64,000 bases of DNA. It comes from Microvirga makkahensis. GTDB lineage: Bacteria > Pseudomonadota > Alphaproteobacteria > Rhizobiales > Beijerinckiaceae. The stretch is from assembly GCF_009830105.1 (NCBI RefSeq), contig NZ_WURB01000006.1:186001-250000 (forward strand), in the 5' to 3' direction. A program made the position numbers and the translations under genes. Of the stretch, positions 17,760-27,760 are shown one piece after another (the first letter of the stretch is position 1; the number at the start of each line of letters is the position of its first letter). The notes beneath the pieces are model-generated. The model did not search any database. It was not told where the DNA came from and saw only the letters and a list, made by a program, of their open reading frames with translations.

Positions 17760-18869
17760 TCACGCGTAAGGCCGGCGCGTGCGGAACCGCCAGTCCGGAC
17801 GGATGCTGCGCACCATCATCATCTCGCCGAGATTCTCGGGCGTCAGGAGCCCGACGAGCCGCTGATCGCGGTTCAGGACGAGAACGGCGGGAGCTCTGGC
17901 CTTGTTGAGCAGGGTGACGGCCGCCTCGAAGGGCTGCCATTCCTGGACCGTCGGCATGTCGCGGGCCATCACCTCGAGAACGGGAGTTGCGGGTCCACCC
18001 TGCCGGAGGGCGACGATCAGGCCGTCGCGGGTCAGGAGGCCGCGTGGGTGGCCTGATCCGTCGACCACCGGAAATTCCTTCTGCGCGGTGCGCAGCATCA
18101 GGTCGACGGCATCGTCCAGGCTCGCGGAGGCGGCCAGCGTCTCGACGGGACTTATCATGCCCGCATGCACGGGCAGCCCCTGAGTCGCCCCCCGGAACGA
18201 CACGTCCTGCGCCTCCGCGGAGGCGGCGAGATAGACGAAAAGGGCGATGACGATCAGCATCGGATTGATAAAGAGGCCGAGGAGGGCAAACAGGAAGGCT
18301 GCGCCCTGGCCGATCCGCGCCGCGATGCGGGTGGCGTCGGCATAGTTCATGCGCATCGCCAGAAGAGCCCGCAGCACGCGCCCGCCATCCATGGGGAAGG
18401 CCGGGATCATGTTGAACACCACGAGGAAGATGTTGGCGGCTGCAAGCCTGGCCATGATGCCTGCCTGCGGGTTCTCGAGGGCCGTCGTGGCGGCGGTGTC
18501 GATGCTCAGGTCCAGGACGAGGATGATCGCAGCCGCGATCGCCACGTTCACCAGGGGCCCCGCCGCAGCGACCGCCAGCTCCTCGCGGGGCTTGTCGGGA
18601 ATGCGCTCCAGGCTCGCGACGCCGCCGATGGGCCAGAGCGTCACCTCGGGCGTCCTGATGCCGTAGCGCCGGGCCACGAGGATGTGCCCGAATTCATGGG
18701 CCAGCACGCAGGCGAAGAGCAGCACGATGAACAGCACGCCGTCGAAGGCGGCCGCCTGTCCCCCGGCGCGCCATTGCGCCGCGCCGATCCAGATCAGGAA
18801 CAGCAGGAAGGTCATGTGGATGCGCACCTCGGTGCCGGCGATGCGCGCGACGGGGATGGACCATGGCAT
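17760..18869 (-). CDS. Site-2 protease family (M50) membrane metalloprotease with CBS domain pair
   Basis: Intramembrane zinc protease of the M50B (SpoIVFB-like) group. The zinc motif HEFGH is at residues 58-62 within a hydrophobic segment; the second zinc motif NMIPAFPMDGGR lies near 155-167. About six transmembrane segments occupy the first 225 residues, and the C-terminal 140 residues form two CBS repeats (MISPVETLAASASLDDAVDL..., VMARDMPTVQEWQPFEAAV...), which in other M50-CBS proteins bind adenine nucleotides. The 369-residue length fits. Substrate unknown; the neighbours are unrelated. A TGTGA-N6-TCACA site lies 70 bp upstream. Confidence 0.92.
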   Translation of the reverse strand: MPWSIPVARIAGTEVRIHMTFLLFLIWIGAAQWRAGGQAAAFDGVLFIVLLFACVLAHEFGHILVARRYGIRTPEVTLWPIGGVASLERIPDKPREELAVAAAGPLVNVAIAAAIILVLDLSIDTAATTALENPQAGIMARLAAANIFLVVFNMIPAFPMDGGRVLRALLAMRMNYADATRIAARIGQGAAFLFALLGLFINPMLIVIALFVYLAASAEAQDVSFRGATQGLPVHAGMISPVETLAASASLDDAVDLMLRTAQKEFPVVDGSGHPRGLLTRDGLIVALRQGGPATPVLEVMARDMPTVQEWQPFEAAVTLLNKARAPAVLVLNRDQRLVGLLTPENLGEMMMVRSIRPDWRFRTRRPYA

Positions 18870-18938
18870 GGATCTCTCCGGGAGCTTTTGCGCTCAAGGT
18901 AGGGCGGCACGGGCCCGTTCAAAACCCAGGGAACGAGA

Positions 18939-18954
18939 TGTGACGAAGGTCACA
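18939..18954. promoter_or_regulatory. CRP/FNR-type palindrome TGTGA-N6-TCACA
   Basis: TGTGACGAAGGTCACA fits the TGTGA-N6-TCACA operator consensus of CRP-family regulators. It is 70 bp upstream of the M50 protease start (minus strand) and 215 bp upstream of the secreted TPR protein (plus strand). No CRP-family gene is in the window. It could also be a short chance hairpin. Confidence 0.4.
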
Positions 18955-19168
18955 GACCTTCGCCCGCCAGGGAGGCAGGGTGAGAATGTTCCCCGGCAGG
19001 AAAGCTCTGCGGGGAACGGAGCGAATATCCTCGCCTATGGCGCCGGTCGCCCGGAGAACCCGAGACCTCCCGCGGACCGGCAGGCGACGCAACCCGGCAG
19101 GGTGGATTCGGCAGGCTCTCGGACCGTCTTTTGCCTGCAATCCGTTCCGCTGACATGGGAGGCTTCTC

Positions 19169-21037
19169 ATGACGACTCGCCTAACGAAGCGCTCGACCGC
19201 ATCCGTCCTGCTCATGACGAGCGCGGCCGCCACCCTTGCTCTGGCGACGTCCGCCGCCGCCTGTCCTCTCGGCGACCACAACAGCCCGCGCGTGAAGTTC
19301 CTCCACGGGCTGAGCCACGGACCGGGTCATGGTCCGGCCCCGCGGATGACCCTGGCACAGGCCGATCATCGGACACATCCTCAGCCGCCGGCGCGCAACG
19401 AGCTCGGAGCCTACAGCCGCGATCTCCCGAAAGGCGCGGCGGCTCCACGCGCCGAGGAGAGGCCGCCCGTCTACGACAACCTCGGCCGGTTCACGTGGTC
19501 CGGCGTCGGTCCATCGGTGCAGGAGGCCCGCGCCTATTTCGATCAGGGCTACCGCCTCGGCTGGGGCTTCAACCACGCCGAATCGGCCCGGGCCTTCCGG
19601 GCGGCGCAGGATCTCGATCCGGATTGCGCAATGTGCCTCTGGGGAGAGGCGTGGGTGCTGGGACCGCATATCAACTACCCGATGGAAGCGGCCGCCAATG
19701 CTCGTGCGCTCGTAGCGCTCGAACAGGCCAAGCGCCTTGCGCCCGCCGGCGGGGTGGAGGCTGCCCTCATCGAGGCACTCTCGCAGCGCCATTCGCCCGA
19801 TCCGAAAGCCGACCGCAAGGCGCTGGACCAGGCCTATGCGGATGCGATGGAGGCCGTGCAGGCCCGCTTCCCCGACGATCCCCATGTCGCGCTCCTGACC
19901 GCCGACGCGCTCATGAATCTCAGCCCCTGGGACTATTGGGCCGACGGAGGCAGGACCCCGAAGGGCAGGACCGCCCGCATGGTCGAGCTCATCGAGGGCG
20001 TGCTCGGCGACCGGCAGGTGGGCTCCCTCCGGGCGGAGCCCGACCATCCGGGGGCCATTCACCTCTACATTCACGCCGTCGAGGCCTCCGACCGGCCGGA
20101 GCGCGCAGCGCCTCACGCGGCGCGACTGGCGGCGCTGATGCCCGGGGCCGGGCACCTGGTGCACATGCCGAGCCACATCTGGTACCGCCTCGGCCGCTGG
20201 CGCGAGAGCCTGGACGCGAACATCCAGGCCGCCGCCGCCGACGAAGCGCTGCTGAAGAAGGGCGGCGCAAGCCTGCTCTATTCGGAGGGCTACTACGCCC
20301 ACAACGTTCACTTCGTGATGGCATCGGCCCTGATGGGCGGAGACGGCAGGACCGCCGTGATGGCGGCCGAGAAGCTCGGCGGCATCGTCTCAGACCGCAC
20401 CCAGCGCGAAGTCCCCTGGACCCAGCCCATCGCCGCGGCAGCCTATACGGCCCATGCGCGCTTCTCCGAGCCGGAGGAGGTGCTGGCCCTGCCTGCGCCG
20501 GATGCGAATTTCCCCTTCGTGCGCGCCGCATGGCACTATGCCCGCGGGATTTCCTTCGCGCGGCTCGGACGGGATGACGAGGCGCGTGCCGAAGTATCCG
20601 CCATCGCGGCACTGGCGAACACGCCGGAGATCACGGCGCTGCCCGATCTCGGCGTGCCGGGTCCGGACATCCTCGCCATCGAGGCGAAAGTGATCGAGGG
20701 CCGGATCGCCCAGGCTAAGGGCGATCATGGAGGGGCCGCCGCGCACTTCTCGGAAGCCGCCGGGATCCAGGACCGGCTGCCCTACATGGAGCCGCCCTTC
20801 TGGTACTATCCGGTACACCAGTCGCTCGGCGCGGCCCTGCTGCAGCAGGGCAAGCCCGAGGAGGCGCAGGCCGCCTTCCGGGAGGCCATCCAGCGGGCGC
20901 CCAACAATGGCTGGGCCGCCGCCGGGCTGCTCCGGGCCGCCGAGGCGCGGGGCGACGCCTCGGCCGCCGATGAAGCGAAGGCGCTGATAAAAAAGAACTG
21001 GTTCGGCGAGGGCGATCCTCCCCTCGATCGGCTCTGA
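19169..21037 (+). CDS. Secreted tetratricopeptide-repeat protein, function unknown
   Basis: The 622-residue protein starts with a signal peptide (basic MTTRLTKRS, then a hydrophobic Ala-rich stretch, likely cut near SAAA-C about residue 31). A His-rich linker (HGLSHGPGHGPAPR) follows, then TPR-like helical repeats (ARAYFDQGYRLGWGFNHAE, AAFREAIQRAPNNGWAAAG at the C-terminus). A conserved middle region has DPDCAMCLWGEAWVLGP, HPGAIHLYIHAVEAS (near 292) and HMPSHIWYRLGRW (near 332); the clustered histidines could bind a metal, which is inference. Start ATG preceded by GGGAGG. Monocistronic, with no informative neighbours. Confidence 0.8.
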   Translation: MTTRLTKRSTASVLLMTSAAATLALATSAAACPLGDHNSPRVKFLHGLSHGPGHGPAPRMTLAQADHRTHPQPPARNELGAYSRDLPKGAAAPRAEERPPVYDNLGRFTWSGVGPSVQEARAYFDQGYRLGWGFNHAESARAFRAAQDLDPDCAMCLWGEAWVLGPHINYPMEAAANARALVALEQAKRLAPAGGVEAALIEALSQRHSPDPKADRKALDQAYADAMEAVQARFPDDPHVALLTADALMNLSPWDYWADGGRTPKGRTARMVELIEGVLGDRQVGSLRAEPDHPGAIHLYIHAVEASDRPERAAPHAARLAALMPGAGHLVHMPSHIWYRLGRWRESLDANIQAAAADEALLKKGGASLLYSEGYYAHNVHFVMASALMGGDGRTAVMAAEKLGGIVSDRTQREVPWTQPIAAAAYTAHARFSEPEEVLALPAPDANFPFVRAAWHYARGISFARLGRDDEARAEVSAIAALANTPEITALPDLGVPGPDILAIEAKVIEGRIAQAKGDHGGAAAHFSEAAGIQDRLPYMEPPFWYYPVHQSLGAALLQQGKPEEAQAAFREAIQRAPNNGWAAAGLLRAAEARGDASAADEAKALIKKNWFGEGDPPLDRL

Positions 21038-21106
21038 TCTTCGGCCCTGCGCGGACCGGCGACCGGATCCAGGTTCGCGCCGTGTCGCTTGTCCGCCATA
21101 CTCCAC

Positions 21107-21193
21107 CGTCATCCCCGGCCGCGAGCCGGGGACCTCTTTCCCTGGTGCGGTCCTTTCAAGTCGTGGATGGCCGGGTCAACCCCGGCCATGACG
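21107..21193. repeat. Two-arm palindromic element, family B
   Basis: An 87-bp element beginning CGTCATCCCCGGC and ending GGCCATGACG; each half also folds on itself (CCCCGGC...GCCGGGG and GGCCGGGTCAACCCCGGCC). The same architecture recurs at 31421-31501 and 32425-32506, and a single arm at 56441-56473. Typical of dispersed intergenic repeats in Hyphomicrobiales. Confidence 0.8.
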
Positions 21194-21478
21194 ATGGAGA
21201 AGACGCGTCGGGCGCCTCAAGCCAGTTGACCCCGCGCCATGCGACCGTGTTATTTCGTCACCGGAGCCGGGCGCACCCGCCTCCGGGGCGTGAGAACCCC
21301 TCCAAGAGCGGCCCGGTACCGGCTGCAAAGATGCCTTCCCACCTTACGGTCGGAGAGGCGGTGACGCATGTCCAGGGCGAAAGCCTAAAGGTCATTCCAG
21401 TCGTCTGTGGGCGGCTTCTCGACTCCCCGGCCACTAGGAGACCCGGTGGGCGCCTCATCTCAAAAGGGGAGTGCCGTC
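21194..21478. other. Intergenic region upstream of the interrupted small ORF
   Basis: Together with the repeat element this makes a 441-bp stretch without a gene. No hairpin with a T-run and no coding frame are convincing. AAAAGGGGAG at about 21462-21471 is the ribosome-binding sequence of the small ORF that follows. Confidence 0.5.
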
Positions 21479-21634
21479 ATGTTCTTCCGCCGTAAGCCCA
21501 AACCGTCCCTCGCACAGGTGGAAACGCTGACGCAGGAAGCCGTCGCTCTTGTCGATGAGGACTGGCGCGACAAGGATTACAGGTCAAGTCAAGCCGATCT
21601 GAAGACATTTCTTCGGCTGAAGCGGATGCTCTGA
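21479..21634 (+). CDS. Small ORF (51 aa), possibly the 5' part of an 82-codon gene broken by TGA
   Basis: MFFRRKPKPSLAQVETLTQE begins the 51-residue product, which ends LKTFLRLKRML. GGGGAG lies about 8 bases before the ATG. Directly after the TGA (21632-21634) the same frame continues for 30 codons with strongly GC-rich third positions to a second stop at 21725-21727 (containing RRLAIRMERRFHGEREVNEQ). The two parts together look like one 82-codon frame with a single nonsense codon. No family recognised; it could be an intact short gene, a pseudogene or a readthrough case. Confidence 0.5.
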   Translation: MFFRRKPKPSLAQVETLTQEAVALVDEDWRDKDYRSSQADLKTFLRLKRML

Positions 21635-21733
21635 CGCAGCTACGCCACCGTGCGACGCCTCGCTATCCGCATGGAGCGGCGTTTCCACGGCGAGCGGGAG
21701 GTCAACGAGCAAAAGTGGTTGCGCTGAACGCTC

Positions 21734-22276
21734 TCACACCCGCTCAAGCCGGCGATGCGGCCCGAGGGGCAGAGTGACGGCAATCCTATCGCCGGGACGA
21801 ACCTCGCCGCCCGTCAGAACGATTCCCATGACTCCCGCTTTGCGAACGAGCTGTCCTGCGCCGTCGCGGTCGAGCACGGCGGCCATGAGGCCTTTCTGAA
21901 AACGGTCGATCTGGACGCAGGGATTGCGCAGGCCCGTCAATTCCACGACGGCGCAAGCGCCGAGATGAAGCCTCGTGCCGACGGGAAGGGCGAGCAGGTC
22001 GAGGCCGCGGGTGTTGAGGTTCTCGCCCAACTCTCCCTGCGCGACGGAAAAGCCTTTCTTGGCCAATTCCTCGAAGAGTTCCGTGTGAATGAGATGGACC
22101 TGGCGCAGATTCGGCTGGGTGGGGTCGACTTGCACGCGGGAGCGGTGCTTGACCGTTTCTCCTGCATGAACATCGCCTTCGATGCCGAGCCCGGCCAAAA
22201 GCCGGATCCTCGCCACATTCGGCTTGGCGAAGGAATGCGTCGGGCTGCGGCTGACGGCAACGACCGACGCATCCAT
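21734..22276 (-). CDS. MOSC domain-containing protein
   Basis: The 180-residue protein matches the MOSC (molybdenum-cofactor sulfurase C-terminal) superfamily of the YiiM type. Visible motifs are GIEGDVHAGETVKHRSRV near the N-terminus, GELGENLNTRGLDLLALPVG and ELTGLRNPCVQIDRF with the conserved cysteine. MOSC proteins handle sulfur or molybdenum cofactor; the specific substrate is unknown. The start lies three bases after the argG stop, so it is probably cotranscribed with argG although no pathway connection is obvious. Confidence 0.9.
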   Translation of the reverse strand: MDASVVAVSRSPTHSFAKPNVARIRLLAGLGIEGDVHAGETVKHRSRVQVDPTQPNLRQVHLIHTELFEELAKKGFSVAQGELGENLNTRGLDLLALPVGTRLHLGACAVVELTGLRNPCVQIDRFQKGLMAAVLDRDGAGQLVRKAGVMGIVLTGGEVRPGDRIAVTLPLGPHRRLERV

Positions 22277-22279
22277 GTC

Positions 22280-23512
<1,233 letters not shown>

Positions 23513-23548
23513 GGTCGATGTTCCAGAATGAAAGGATGCCCGCGACTT

Positions 23549-23583
23549 AGAACATCGGACCCGAAAGGGGAAGCCACTTTCGG
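23549..23583. repeat. REP-like element, family C (AGMRCATCGGAC + CCGAAAG...CTTTCGG)
   Basis: AGAACATCGGAC (23549-23560) is followed by CCGAAAG (23561-23567) and its reverse complement CTTTCGG (23577-23583). AGAGCATCGGAC recurs at 35185-35196, the complement of AGCATCGGAC at 52360-52369, and a similar CCCAAAAGTG...CACTTTCGGG hairpin at 26686-26710. Confidence 0.7.
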
Positions 23584-23768
23584 AGACCATCCGTTGCTCC
23601 TTTCGGGAGGCTCATCGTATCGTGGGCCGGACCGGACACTCCGCAGGCGGCGGCGCAGGCCCGGGGAGCGATATGCTTCTCCCGCATCCCTGCCCGCAAC
23701 AGAAGGGGGTGCCCAAGGGAAGAGGGATGCTTTAGCCCCTGGTCCGGAGAGCAAGGAGAGAGGCGCCC

Positions 23769-24398
23769 ATGATCCGTCGTCCGACTTTAGAGTTCTGGTA
23801 CGAGTTCGCCTCCACCTATTCCTATCTCACCGCCATGCGCATCGAGCAGGCGGCCGAGGAGGCGGGCGTGGAACTCGTCTGGCGGCCGTTTCTCCTGGGT
23901 CCCATCTTCAAGACGCAAGGCTGGGACACCTCGCCCTTCAATCTATACCCGTCCAAGGGCCGCTACATGTGGCGGGACATGGAGCGGGAGGCCGTGCGCT
24001 TCGGCCTGTCCCTCTTCAAGCCCAATCCCTTCCCGCAGAACACGCTTCTGGCTGCCCGCGTCGCCCTGCTCGGCCTCGACAGGGGATGGACGCCGGTCTT
24101 CACCAAGGCCGTCTACACGGCCGAGTTCGGCGAGGGGCGGGACATCTCCGACCCGCAGGTCATTTCCGGCATCCTGTCCGGCCTCGGGCTCGATCCGGAG
24201 GATGTGACCGCCGAGGCCCAGTCCGACACCAACAAGACCCGGCTGCGCCGCCTCAACGACGAGGCTCAGTCGCGGGGCGTCTTCGGCGCGCCCACCTTCT
24301 TCGCCGAGGACGGCGAGATGTTCTGGGGCAACGACCGGCTGGAACAGGCCCTCGGCTGGGCCGCCACCCAGGCCCGGCGTTCGGAGGTTCCCCTCTGA
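23769..24398 (+). CDS. 2-hydroxychromene-2-carboxylate isomerase family (DsbA-fold) protein
   Basis: The 209-residue thioredoxin/DsbA-fold protein is of the kappa-GST/HCCA isomerase family; the founding enzyme acts in naphthalene degradation using glutathione. Family features are the N-terminal EFWYEFASTYSYLTAMRIEQ with the active-site Ser in place of the DsbA CxxC, VWRPFLLGPIFKTQGW, and the C-terminal RGVFGAPTFFAEDGEMFWG with the cis-Pro. No aromatic-degradation genes are nearby, so the substrate is unknown. AAGGAGAG lies just upstream of the ATG. Monocistronic. Confidence 0.88.
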   Translation: MIRRPTLEFWYEFASTYSYLTAMRIEQAAEEAGVELVWRPFLLGPIFKTQGWDTSPFNLYPSKGRYMWRDMEREAVRFGLSLFKPNPFPQNTLLAARVALLGLDRGWTPVFTKAVYTAEFGEGRDISDPQVISGILSGLGLDPEDVTAEAQSDTNKTRLRRLNDEAQSRGVFGAPTFFAEDGEMFWGNDRLEQALGWAATQARRSEVPL

Positions 24399-24733
24399 GG
24401 GGCGGTCCGGTGGGCCTTGGAGGCCGCTCCTCGCGCGCCAGATCCTTGAAAGCCTTGTGATCCAAGGCCATTTGGGATAAAGGAACGCCCATTCGACGGA
24501 TATTGACGGTACGCCGTGTTCGAGGGTGCGTGGTGCGCGCCCCTCTGGCGTTCTGTTAAGGTCTTGACGATGAACGCGTTTCTGTCCGCCGGCGATACGC
24601 CGGCCCGCTCGATGGAGCGGTGTGCCCGGGACATGGCCCTCAAGGGGGCGTTCCTGGCATCGGCGGAGGGAAGCGTCCCGATAACACCAGCCGCCGGCGT
24701 TGCCCCTTAAACGAGGGCCATTCAGGAGAACCT
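24399..24733. other. Long rpsA upstream region
   Basis: 335 bp without a supported gene. TTAAGGTCTTGACG near 24556-24569 could be part of the rpsA promoter; if so, the mRNA leader would be over 150 nt, containing GC-rich hairpins (GCCGGCGATACGCCGGC near 24588-24604). Ribosomal protein S1 represses its own mRNA in E. coli; whether this leader acts similarly is not shown. Confidence 0.4.
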
Positions 24734-26434
24734 ATGTCTGCAGCTTTCCAACAGCCGAGCCGCGAAGATTTCGCTGCTCTGCTCGAAGAATCCTTCCGTA
24801 CGTCCGAGATCAACGAAGGCTCGGTGGTGAAGGGCAAGGTGGTCGCCATCGAGAAGGACGTGGCGGTCATCGATATCGGCGCAAAGACCGAAGGTCGCGT
24901 CGCTCTGAAAGAATTCACCGGCCCCAATCGCGACCGTGAGATCAAGGTCGGCGACGAGGTCGAGGTTTATGTCGAGCGCATCGAGAATGCGCTGGGCGAG
25001 GCCGTCATCTCCCGTGACAAGGCTCGCCGCGAAGAGTCGTGGGTGAAGCTCGAGAAGGCCTTCGAGGCCGGCGAGCGCGTCAACGGCACCATCTTCAACC
25101 AGGTCAAGGGCGGCTACACGGTCGACCTCGACGGCGCCGTGGCCTTCCTGCCTCGCTCCCAGGTGGACATCCGTCCCGTCCGCGACGTCACCCCGCTTAT
25201 GGGCGTGGCCCAGCCGTTCCAGATCCTCAAGATGGATCGCCGCCGCGGCAACATCGTCGTGTCTCGCCGCACGGTCCTCGAGGAGAGCCGCGCCGAGCAG
25301 CGCTCCGAGCTCGTGGCCAACCTCGAAGAGGGTCAGGTCATCGACGGCGTGGTCAAGAACATCACCGAGTATGGTGCGTTCGTTGATCTGGGCGGCATCG
25401 ACGGCCTGCTGCACGTCACCGATATGGCGTGGCGCCGCGTGAACCATCCGTCCGAGGTGGTCACGATCGGCCAGACGGTGAAGGTGAAGATCATCAAGAT
25501 CAACCACGAGACGCACCGCATCTCGCTCGGCATCAAGCAGCTGCTGGCCGATCCGTGGGAAGGCATCGCCGCCCGTTACCCGGTTGGCGCCAAGCTGAAG
25601 GGCCGCGTCACGAACATCACCGATTACGGTGCGTTCGTCGAGCTCGAGCCGGGCATCGAAGGCCTGATCCACGTCTCCGAGATGTCCTGGACGAAGAAGA
25701 ACGTCCACCCCGGCAAGATCATCTCCACCTCGCAGGAAGTCGAGGTCGTGATCCTCGAGGTCGATCAGGTGAAGCGCCGCATCTCCCTGGGCCTGAAGCA
25801 GACGCTGCAGAACCCGTGGGAGGCCTTCGCCGAGAAGCACCCTGTCGGCTCCGTCGTCGAGGGCGAGGTGAAGAACAAGACCGAGTTCGGTCTCTTCATC
25901 GGCCTGGAGAACGACGTCGACGGCATGGTCCATCTCTCGGACCTCGACTGGAACCGTCCGGGCGAGCAGGTCATCGACGAGTTCAAGAAGGGCGACATGG
26001 TTCGCGCTCAGGTTCTCGACGTGGACGTGGAGAAGGAGCGCATCTCGCTCGGCATCAAGCAGCTGGCCGGCGATCCCTTCGCCGAGGCCGGCGAGCTCAG
26101 GAAGGGCCAGGTCGTCACCTGCGAGGTTCTCGAGGTGAAGGACGGCGGCATCGAGGTGAAGATCGTCGACACCGACCTCTCCACCTTCATTAAGCGCTCG
26201 GAGCTCGCTCGCGACCGCGCCGATCAGCGTCCGGAGCGTTTCGCCGCCGGTGAGAAGATCGACGCCCGCGTCACTCAGTTCGACCGCAAGGCCCGCCGCG
26301 TCACCCTCTCCATCAAGGCCCTCGAGGTCGCCGAGGAGAAGGAGGCCATGGCTCAGTACGGCTCGACCGACTCGGGCGCGTCGCTCGGCGACATCCTGGG
26401 TGCGGCGCTCAAGGCTCGTACCGACAAGAAGTAA
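24734..26434 (+). CDS. rpsA: 30S ribosomal protein S1
   Basis: RNA-binding protein that brings mRNA to the 30S subunit. The 566 residues hold six S1 repeats; domains 3-6 show the pattern VVKNITEYGAFVDLGGIDGL, RVTNITDYGAFVELEPGIEG, EVKNKTEFGLFIGLENDVDG. The start MSAAFQQPSREDFAALLEES (ATG 24734) follows AGGAGA at 6 bases. The length agrees with alphaproteobacterial S1. Codon use is visibly optimised. Two terminators follow. cmk, the usual upstream neighbour, is not directly adjacent here. Confidence 0.97.
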   Translation: MSAAFQQPSREDFAALLEESFRTSEINEGSVVKGKVVAIEKDVAVIDIGAKTEGRVALKEFTGPNRDREIKVGDEVEVYVERIENALGEAVISRDKARREESWVKLEKAFEAGERVNGTIFNQVKGGYTVDLDGAVAFLPRSQVDIRPVRDVTPLMGVAQPFQILKMDRRRGNIVVSRRTVLEESRAEQRSELVANLEEGQVIDGVVKNITEYGAFVDLGGIDGLLHVTDMAWRRVNHPSEVVTIGQTVKVKIIKINHETHRISLGIKQLLADPWEGIAARYPVGAKLKGRVTNITDYGAFVELEPGIEGLIHVSEMSWTKKNVHPGKIISTSQEVEVVILEVDQVKRRISLGLKQTLQNPWEAFAEKHPVGSVVEGEVKNKTEFGLFIGLENDVDGMVHLSDLDWNRPGEQVIDEFKKGDMVRAQVLDVDVEKERISLGIKQLAGDPFAEAGELRKGQVVTCEVLEVKDGGIEVKIVDTDLSTFIKRSELARDRADQRPERFAAGEKIDARVTQFDRKARRVTLSIKALEVAEEKEAMAQYGSTDSGASLGDILGAALKARTDKK

Positions 26435-26463
26435 TCGGGCTGCCGGTTTTCGGAACCCGATGG

Positions 26464-26490
26464 ATCCCCGGGCCGCGGCCCGGGGATTTT
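26464..26490 (+). terminator. rpsA terminator 1
   Basis: The perfect 11-bp stem ATCCCCGGGCC/GGCCCGGGGAT with a 2-base centre is followed by TTTCATTTT, 29 bp after the rpsA stop. Confidence 0.85.
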
Positions 26491-26497
26491 CATTTTG

Positions 26498-26530
26498 GAA
26501 CCCGCGCGACGTCTCGTGCGGGTTTTTTGT
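26498..26530 (+). terminator. rpsA terminator 2
   Basis: The stem AACCCGC...GCGGGTT with an inner CGA/TCG extension is followed directly by a T5 run. Together with the previous hairpin it forms a tandem terminator after a highly expressed gene. Confidence 0.88.
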
Positions 26531-26685
26531 TGGTTGCCTGTCTCGCCGCCCTATCTGCCTTTGCTGTGCATCACGCTCCAAAGGCGAAACGGATCTCGCT
26601 CGCGCGGCCCTCCGGGTCGCCGGTGCGGCCCCGCGGTTTCTCAGCCCGAGGATGCGCCTCCTGCAAGGAGAGCCCCGGCCCGGCA

Positions 26686-26710
26686 CCCAAAAGTGGATTT
26701 CACTTTCGGG
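26686..26710. repeat. REP-like hairpin, family C
   Basis: CCCAAAAGTG and CACTTTCGGG flank GATTT. It belongs with the elements at 23549-23583 and 52297-52369 and lies between rpsA and sppA. Confidence 0.6.
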
Positions 26711-26765
26711 CGCGAGGCTCTAGGGTGCTGCCTCCAGATCAGTGAACCGAGTTAGAGACGAACCG

Positions 26766-27734
26766 ATGTCCATCGATGCCGAAGCCATTGCCGACCGCCG
26801 CCGCCTGCGCCGAAAGCTCTCGTTCTGGCGCATTGCGGGTTTCTCCGGGCTGATCGCCGCCGTCGCCGCCATCGGCTATGCCGCCGCCGACCGCATGGGC
26901 TATGGCGGCGTGCAGCAGCAGATCGCCCGCATTTCCGTCGACGGCCTGATCACCGGTGATCAGCAGCGGATGGCGGACCTGATGAGGCGGGTGGGGGATT
27001 CCGGCCTCGTCTCCGGCGTCGTGATCTCCATCAACAGTCCCGGCGGTACCACCACGGGGTCCGAGGAGCTCTACAGGAACATCCGCCGCCTTTCCGAGAG
27101 GAAGCCGGTCGTGACCTTCGTGGACGGCACCGCGGCGTCCGGCGGTTACATCACGGCGATCGCCTCGGACTACATTGTCGCCCGCGAAACCTCGCTCGTG
27201 GGCTCCATCGGCGTGCTGTTCCAGTACCCCGACCTCACGGGACTCATGAACACGGTCGGGGTAAAGGTGGAGGCCATCAAGTCCGCGCCGCTCAAAGCGG
27301 AGCCGAACCCCTTCACGCCCACGAGCCCGGAAGCGCGTGCTGCCGTGCAGACAGTGGTCAACGACACCTATGACTGGTTCAAGGCCCTCGTGCGCGAGCG
27401 CCGCCGCCTGAGCGAGAGCGAGTTGGCCGCGGCCTCAACCGGCCAGGTCTTCAACGGCCGTCAGGGTCTGCCCCTGAAGCTCGTAGACAAGGTTGGCAGC
27501 GAGCGCGATGCGGTGGCCTGGCTCGAAACCGAGAAGGGCGTGGCCAGGAACCTTCCCGTCCGGGACTGGAAGCCTCGCTCCGACCGCGATTTTTCCCTCT
27601 TCGCCATGGCGGCCACGACGGTGAGCCTCCTCGGCTTCGAGAGAGCGGCGCAAGCCCTGCGCCAGGCGGATACTCACGTTGAGGCAGCACAGCTTGACGG
27701 GCTGCTGGCCGTCTGGCACCCTTCCGAAAAATAA
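26766..27734 (+). CDS. sppA: Signal peptide peptidase SppA-type S49 serine protease
   Basis: Membrane-anchored Ser-Lys protease degrading cleaved signal peptides. The 322 residues begin with a cytoplasmic basic stretch and one transmembrane helix (about 27-48), then the S49 core: [18 protein letters not shown], the nucleophile Ser in [18 protein letters not shown] and the general-base Lys in [13 protein letters not shown]. This is the short single-domain form rather than the 67-kDa E. coli enzyme. The ATG at 26766 is preferred over one 24 bases upstream because the conserved N-terminus starts there. It precedes ihfB, an arrangement (rpsA-sppA-ihfB) common in alphaproteobacteria. Confidence 0.93.
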   Translation: MSIDAEAIADRRRLRRKLSFWRIAGFSGLIAAVAAIGYAAADRMGYGGVQQQIARISVDGLITGDQQRMADLMRRVGDSGLVSGVVISINSPGGTTTGSEELYRNIRRLSERKPVVTFVDGTAASGGYITAIASDYIVARETSLVGSIGVLFQYPDLTGLMNTVGVKVEAIKSAPLKAEPNPFTPTSPEARAAVQTVVNDTYDWFKALVRERRRLSESELAAASTGQVFNGRQGLPLKLVDKVGSERDAVAWLETEKGVARNLPVRDWKPRSDRDFSLFAMAATTVSLLGFERAAQALRQADTHVEAAQLDGLLAVWHPSEK

Positions 27735-27760
27735 AGCAGCGTCAAAGATATAGCCTTTCC

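Noticed and set aside
24516..24710. 64-codon plus-strand ORF in the rpsA leader as a possible leader peptide
   Set aside because: Weak start context and no composition signal; left as part of the rpsA upstream region.
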